DNA of 64,000 nucleotides, from positions 149,495-213,494 of the forward strand of contig NZ_VJYD01000009.1 of NCBI RefSeq assembly GCF_007341385.1. Direction: 5' to 3'. The position numbers and the translations under genes are program-made. Each line of letters starts with the position of its first letter. Position 1 is the first letter of the stretch. The notes beneath the pieces were generated by a model that saw only the letters and a program-made list of their open reading frames with translations, was not told the DNA's origin and searched no databases. Below, one piece after another: positions 61,249 to 64,000 of the stretch. Origin of the DNA: Flavobacterium daemonense (GTDB taxonomy: Bacteria > Bacteroidota > Bacteroidia > Flavobacteriales > Flavobacteriaceae).

Positions 61249-62649
61249 ATGAACGTAACCGATTATACCTACCTAATAAACAAACCTGACACCGTCACAG
61301 AAAAACAGGCCGAAACATTAGGAAGTGTTTTGAATGAATTTCCATATTTTCAAAGTGCACGTGCATTGCGACTAAAAGGACTTTACAAACAAAACAGCTT
61401 TAAGTATAATTATGCCTTAAAGGTTACGGCGGCACATACAACGGATCGTTCGGTTCTATTCGATTTTATTACTTCAGAGGATTTCACTCCTATTCAAGGA
61501 AACTATTATAATCGAAAATTGAACGAACTTTTAAATATTACTGTTTTTGATGCTGAAATTGTTTCGGCAGAAGAAAAAAAGAAACTTGCCGAAGTTCGTA
61601 TCGATCCAATTGAAAAATCAATTTTAGATTCTATTAAAGAAGCAACATCAGTAACTTTTGAGGAACCTATTAAAGTTGAAGAAAACCCAATTGAGACAGT
61701 AATTGAAGAACCTATTATACATTCTGCTGTAGAAGAAAAACCAATTGAATCTACAACTGAGGAACTTGTTACACTCTCTACTATAGAAGAAACACCTATT
61801 ATTAAGGAACCAAGCCGAACTTTTTTAGAAGACAGATTAGACGATGAAATTCCTAATGTTAGAATAGATCCAATTGAAAAATCAGTTTACAATGCCATAA
61901 AAGAGGCGGAAAATGTTGTTTTCGAAGAAGCCAAAACTGCTGAAGAATCAGTTGTAGTTGAAAATTCAGAAGAAGCAAGTACTATAGAAGAAACGATTGC
62001 TGCGGAAGAACCGAAAGAAATCGAAATTCAAGAAACACCAATTATTGCTGAAGAAACTGTAATTATACCGGAACCAGAAGAAATTGCGATTTCAGAAACT
62101 AAAACAATTTCTGAAACAGAAAACAATGAAATTGCAGAAGCAGTAAAAATTGCAGAAGAAAATCTGGAAATTGGAAAACCGTTAGATTTTTCTGCAAAAG
62201 AAAAGCATTCGTTCCAAGAATGGCTGCAACTAGCAAGAACTGAACCTATTGACAGAACAAAAGAAGCTCCAACAGAAGAAAATCTGCCAGAAAATGCTAT
62301 TGAAAAAGCAGAACAAACGCTAGGAACAGTCTTTGAAGAAGAAAAAACGGAAGACGAGAAAAAGAAAAAAGCCGAAATAATTGATCGTTTTATAGAAGCA
62401 AACCCAAAAATTTCTCCTATAAAACAGACTGCAATTACAGCCGCAGTTCAGCTTGACATCAATAAAGACGAGAGTTCGTATTTAATGACAGAGACTTTAG
62501 CCAGAGTATATTTGGAACAAAAAAAATATACAAAAGCAATTCAAGCATATGAAATATTAATTTTGAAATATCCAGAAAAAATTACTTTCTTTGCAGACCG
62601 CATATCGGATATAAAGATTTTACAACAAAATAACAATAACAATAATTAA
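61249..62649 (+). CDS. Glu-rich repeat protein with C-terminal TPR-like segment
   Basis: 466 residues, no signal peptide. Residues 1-110 are globular (LGSVLNEFPYFQSARALRLKGLYKQNSF resembles a helical-repeat motif). Two copies of VRIDPIEKSxxxxIKEA occur at 116-132 and 204-220, separated by very acidic, Glu/Pro/Ile/Thr-rich linkers (about 140-310). The C-terminus (ETLARVYLEQKKYTKAIQAYEILILKYPEK) is a tetratricopeptide repeat. Likely a cytoplasmic scaffold of unknown role. It is three bases upstream of secG and thus probably cotranscribed with it. Confidence 0.85.
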   Translation: MNVTDYTYLINKPDTVTEKQAETLGSVLNEFPYFQSARALRLKGLYKQNSFKYNYALKVTAAHTTDRSVLFDFITSEDFTPIQGNYYNRKLNELLNITVFDAEIVSAEEKKKLAEVRIDPIEKSILDSIKEATSVTFEEPIKVEENPIETVIEEPIIHSAVEEKPIESTTEELVTLSTIEETPIIKEPSRTFLEDRLDDEIPNVRIDPIEKSVYNAIKEAENVVFEEAKTAEESVVVENSEEASTIEETIAAEEPKEIEIQETPIIAEETVIIPEPEEIAISETKTISETENNEIAEAVKIAEENLEIGKPLDFSAKEKHSFQEWLQLARTEPIDRTKEAPTEENLPENAIEKAEQTLGTVFEEEKTEDEKKKKAEIIDRFIEANPKISPIKQTAITAAVQLDINKDESSYLMTETLARVYLEQKKYTKAIQAYEILILKYPEKITFFADRISDIKILQQNNNNNN

Positions 62650-62652
62650 GTA

Positions 62653-62988
62653 ATGAGCACATTTTCAATTTTTTTAGTTTTAATCACAATAGTTTGTTTT
62701 CTATTGATCGTAGTAATCATGGTTCAAAACCCTAAAGGAGGAGGATTATCTTCTACTATCAGCGGAACACAAATGTTAGGTGGTGTTCAAAAAACAACTG
62801 ACTTTTTAGATAAAAGTACTTGGACGCTAGCAACTATTTTGATCGTTTTAATTTTACTTTCTAGCTTAAGCTTTACAGGCTCATTAAACGATGCTGGATC
62901 TAAAATTATTGAAAAAACAGAAGCTCCTGCAAATACACCAGCTGCTCCTGCTCAAGGAACTCCTGCTCCTGCAGCTCCAGCTAAATAA
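62653..62988 (+). CDS. secG: Preprotein translocase subunit SecG
   Basis: 111 residues. Two membrane helices (IFLVLITIVCFLLIVVIMVQ and WTLATILIVLILLSSLSF) flank the conserved cytoplasmic loop NPKGGGLSSTISGTQMLGGV. The C-terminus is Ala/Pro-rich. It assists SecYEG translocation. It begins three bases after the preceding gene and is followed by a terminator. Confidence 0.95.
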   Translation: MSTFSIFLVLITIVCFLLIVVIMVQNPKGGGLSSTISGTQMLGGVQKTTDFLDKSTWTLATILIVLILLSSLSFTGSLNDAGSKIIEKTEAPANTPAAPAQGTPAPAAPAK

Positions 62989-63009
62989 TTATAGCTTGAT
63001 ATAAAATCC

Positions 63010-63042
63010 AATGCCAGCCTGTCAAAGCTGGCATTTTTTTTA
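63010..63042 (+). terminator. Terminator after secG
   Basis: AATGCCAGC / GCTGGCATT stem with loop CTGTCAAA and a long T run. Confidence 0.92.
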
Positions 63043-63131
63043 AGAAAAAATGTCAGTTTATAGACCATGGCATAATTTCTGAAAGTTTCTTGAACAATAA
63101 AAAACGTATAACCTAATAATAATATAAAATC

Positions 63132-63407
63132 ATGGCATTAAACATTAAACCACTTTCAGACCGCGTACTTATTGAGCCTGTTGCAGCTGAAACTAAAACT
63201 GCCTCAGGTATTTTTATTCCAGATACTGCCAAAGAAAAACCACAAAAAGGAACTGTAGTTGCAGTAGGAAACGGATCTAAAGATCATACTATGACCGTAA
63301 AAGTTGGCGATACTGTTCTATATGGCAAATATGCAGGAACAGAATTAAAATTAGAAGGAACTGATTATTTGATTATGCGTGAGGACGATATCTTGGCGAT
63401 AATCTAA
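63132..63407 (+). CDS. groES: Co-chaperonin GroES
   Basis: 91 residues. [26 protein letters not shown], the mobile loop, and [33 protein letters not shown] are typical. It caps the GroEL chamber. groEL normally follows at once, but here a repeat-bounded small gene comes next and no groEL start is seen before the window ends. Confidence 0.97.
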   Translation: MALNIKPLSDRVLIEPVAAETKTASGIFIPDTAKEKPQKGTVVAVGNGSKDHTMTVKVGDTVLYGKYAGTELKLEGTDYLIMREDDILAII

Positions 63408-63490
63408 AGATTGCTATAAGCCGTAAGCTTTAAGCTATAAGCTCAGTAAAATGCCTATAGCCTACTGCCTAAAGCTTAAAGCCAATAAAA
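63408..63490. repeat. Repeat block left of the four-helix-bundle gene
   Basis: Consists of units such as CTATAAGCCGTAAGCTTTAA, GCCTATAGCCTACTGCC and TAAAGCTTAAAGCC, complementary or identical to pieces found to the right of the gene at 63842-64000. Confidence 0.85.
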
Positions 63491-63841
63491 ATGAGAGATT
63501 TTAAAAAATACGATATTTGGCAACTCAGTCATTCTTTAACTTTAGAAATCTATAAATTAACTTCTTTCTTTCCAAAAGAAGAACTTTATGGATTAACTAG
63601 TCAGATAAGACGGGCCTCTTCTTCAATTCCAACCAATATCAGCGAAGGATGCGGAAGAAATAGTGACAAAGAATTTAATCAATTTCTCAACATAGCTTTA
63701 GGTTCTGCCAATGAAACAGAATATCTTTTGATTTTAGCGAAAGATTTGCAATATCTCAATAATGAAATTGCTGAAAATCAAATAGCAAAAATCAACAGCA
63801 TAAAAAGCAAAATTTACAAATTAAAACAAGTATTAGTTTAG
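63491..63841 (+). CDS. Four-helix-bundle protein (S23 / 23S rRNA intervening-sequence family)
   Basis: 116 residues. FKKYDIWQLSHSLTLEIYKLTSFFPKEELYGLTSQIRRASSSIPTNISEGCGR is the classic family start, and the rest is helical. Family members are encoded in rRNA intervening sequences and many intergenic sites; the fold is shared with the Avd accessory protein of diversity-generating retroelements. It is placed directly after groES and framed by repeat units, which suggests insertion into the groES-groEL operon by a repeat-borne element. Molecular function is unknown. Confidence 0.92.
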   Translation: MRDFKKYDIWQLSHSLTLEIYKLTSFFPKEELYGLTSQIRRASSSIPTNISEGCGRNSDKEFNQFLNIALGSANETEYLLILAKDLQYLNNEIAENQIAKINSIKSKIYKLKQVLV

Positions 63842-64000
63842 CTATAGGCTATAAGCCGTAAGCAATAAGCTTTCAAATAAAGCTTAAAGCAACAAAAAAA
63901 ATCAGCAGTAGAGAAGCCTAAAACTTAAAGCCTACTGCCTAAAGCAAATAAAAAAATATTAACTCAGCAGTAGAAAAGCCTAAAGCTTAAAGCCTACTGC
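63842..64000. repeat. Repeat block right of the four-helix-bundle gene
   Basis: Two 37-base direct copies at 63902-63938 and 63964-64000 (TCAGCAGTAG...CCTACTGC, two differences, period 62). Each begins GCAGTAG and ends CTACTGC and so can fold into a hairpin. Upstream pieces GGCTATAAGCCGTAAGC resemble the left block. The array continues beyond the window. Confidence 0.9.

Noticed and set aside
63902..64000. Possible CRISPR array from 37-base direct repeats
   Set aside because: The repeats are self-complementary REP-like units, the 25-base interval is itself repeat-like AT sequence, and no cas gene is present.

Overview
The window reads as a chromosomal segment of a Flavobacterium-like member of the Bacteroidota. 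It is AT-rich. Its promoters follow the Bacteroidota pattern (TTTG, about 19-21 bases, TAnnTTTG). It has a SusC/SusD pair, a type IX secretion sorting domain, and the gliding/T9SS core genes gldK-gldL-gldM-gldN plus the gldN paralogue gldO, an arrangement known from Flavobacterium johnsoniae. No insertion sequence, prophage or CRISPR array was seen.

Region 1 (1-2,720) holds the start of an M13-type metallopeptidase, tRNA-Glu and a signal-peptide-bearing Ppx/GppA-like protein. Region 2 (2,729-27,303) is the most coherent system: a divergent cluster around a DeoR-type regulator that appears built to scavenge peptidoglycan amino sugars. One arm encodes a SusC/SusD porin pair, a NamZ-type exo-N-acetylmuramidase, MurQ etherase, a sodium:solute symporter, a lipoprotein fusing a NagZ-like GH3 glucosaminidase to an AmiE-like serine hydrolase, and a NagX-family membrane protein. 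The other arm encodes an FAD/Fe-S D-lactate-dehydrogenase-like enzyme, a metallophosphoesterase/beta-propeller protein, a GHL10 glycosidase, a second AmiE-like hydrolase and NagA. Read as a pathway, outer-membrane and periplasmic enzymes release GlcNAc and MurNAc. MurQ splits MurNAc-6-phosphate into GlcNAc-6-phosphate and D-lactate, NagA takes the former, and the FAD/Fe-S enzyme can oxidise the latter. The gene content parallels the Bacillus subtilis murQ-murR-murP-amiE-nagZ-namZ locus but uses Sus-type uptake. No sugar kinase is visible. Phased TGCGTT repeats lie on both sides of the regulator gene and are candidate operators.

Region 3 (27,581-46,744) is mixed housekeeping and envelope genes: DUF4494, a GT39 membrane glycosyltransferase, DUF4269, initiator tRNA-Met, a TlpA-like thioredoxin, a T9SS cargo protein, ThuA, a leucine-rich-repeat protein, DUF1761, a FemAB/GNAT-like acyltransferase, a divergent diacylglycerol kinase/App1-type phosphatidate phosphatase pair, an ABC-F ATPase, DUF983 and an FAD oxidoreductase. 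Region 4 (46,823-56,657) is gldKLMNO, then a degenerate arginase-fold protein and topA. Region 5 (57,091-64,000) is miaB, a sigma-54 activator, lptE, a Glu-rich TPR-like protein, secG and groES.

Two small genes (a GxxExxY protein and a four-helix-bundle S23 protein) sit between housekeeping genes and are each framed by palindromic repeats, which suggests repeat-borne cassettes. Intergenic regions throughout carry families of inverted repeats, some interrupted by a smaller GC-rich palindrome.
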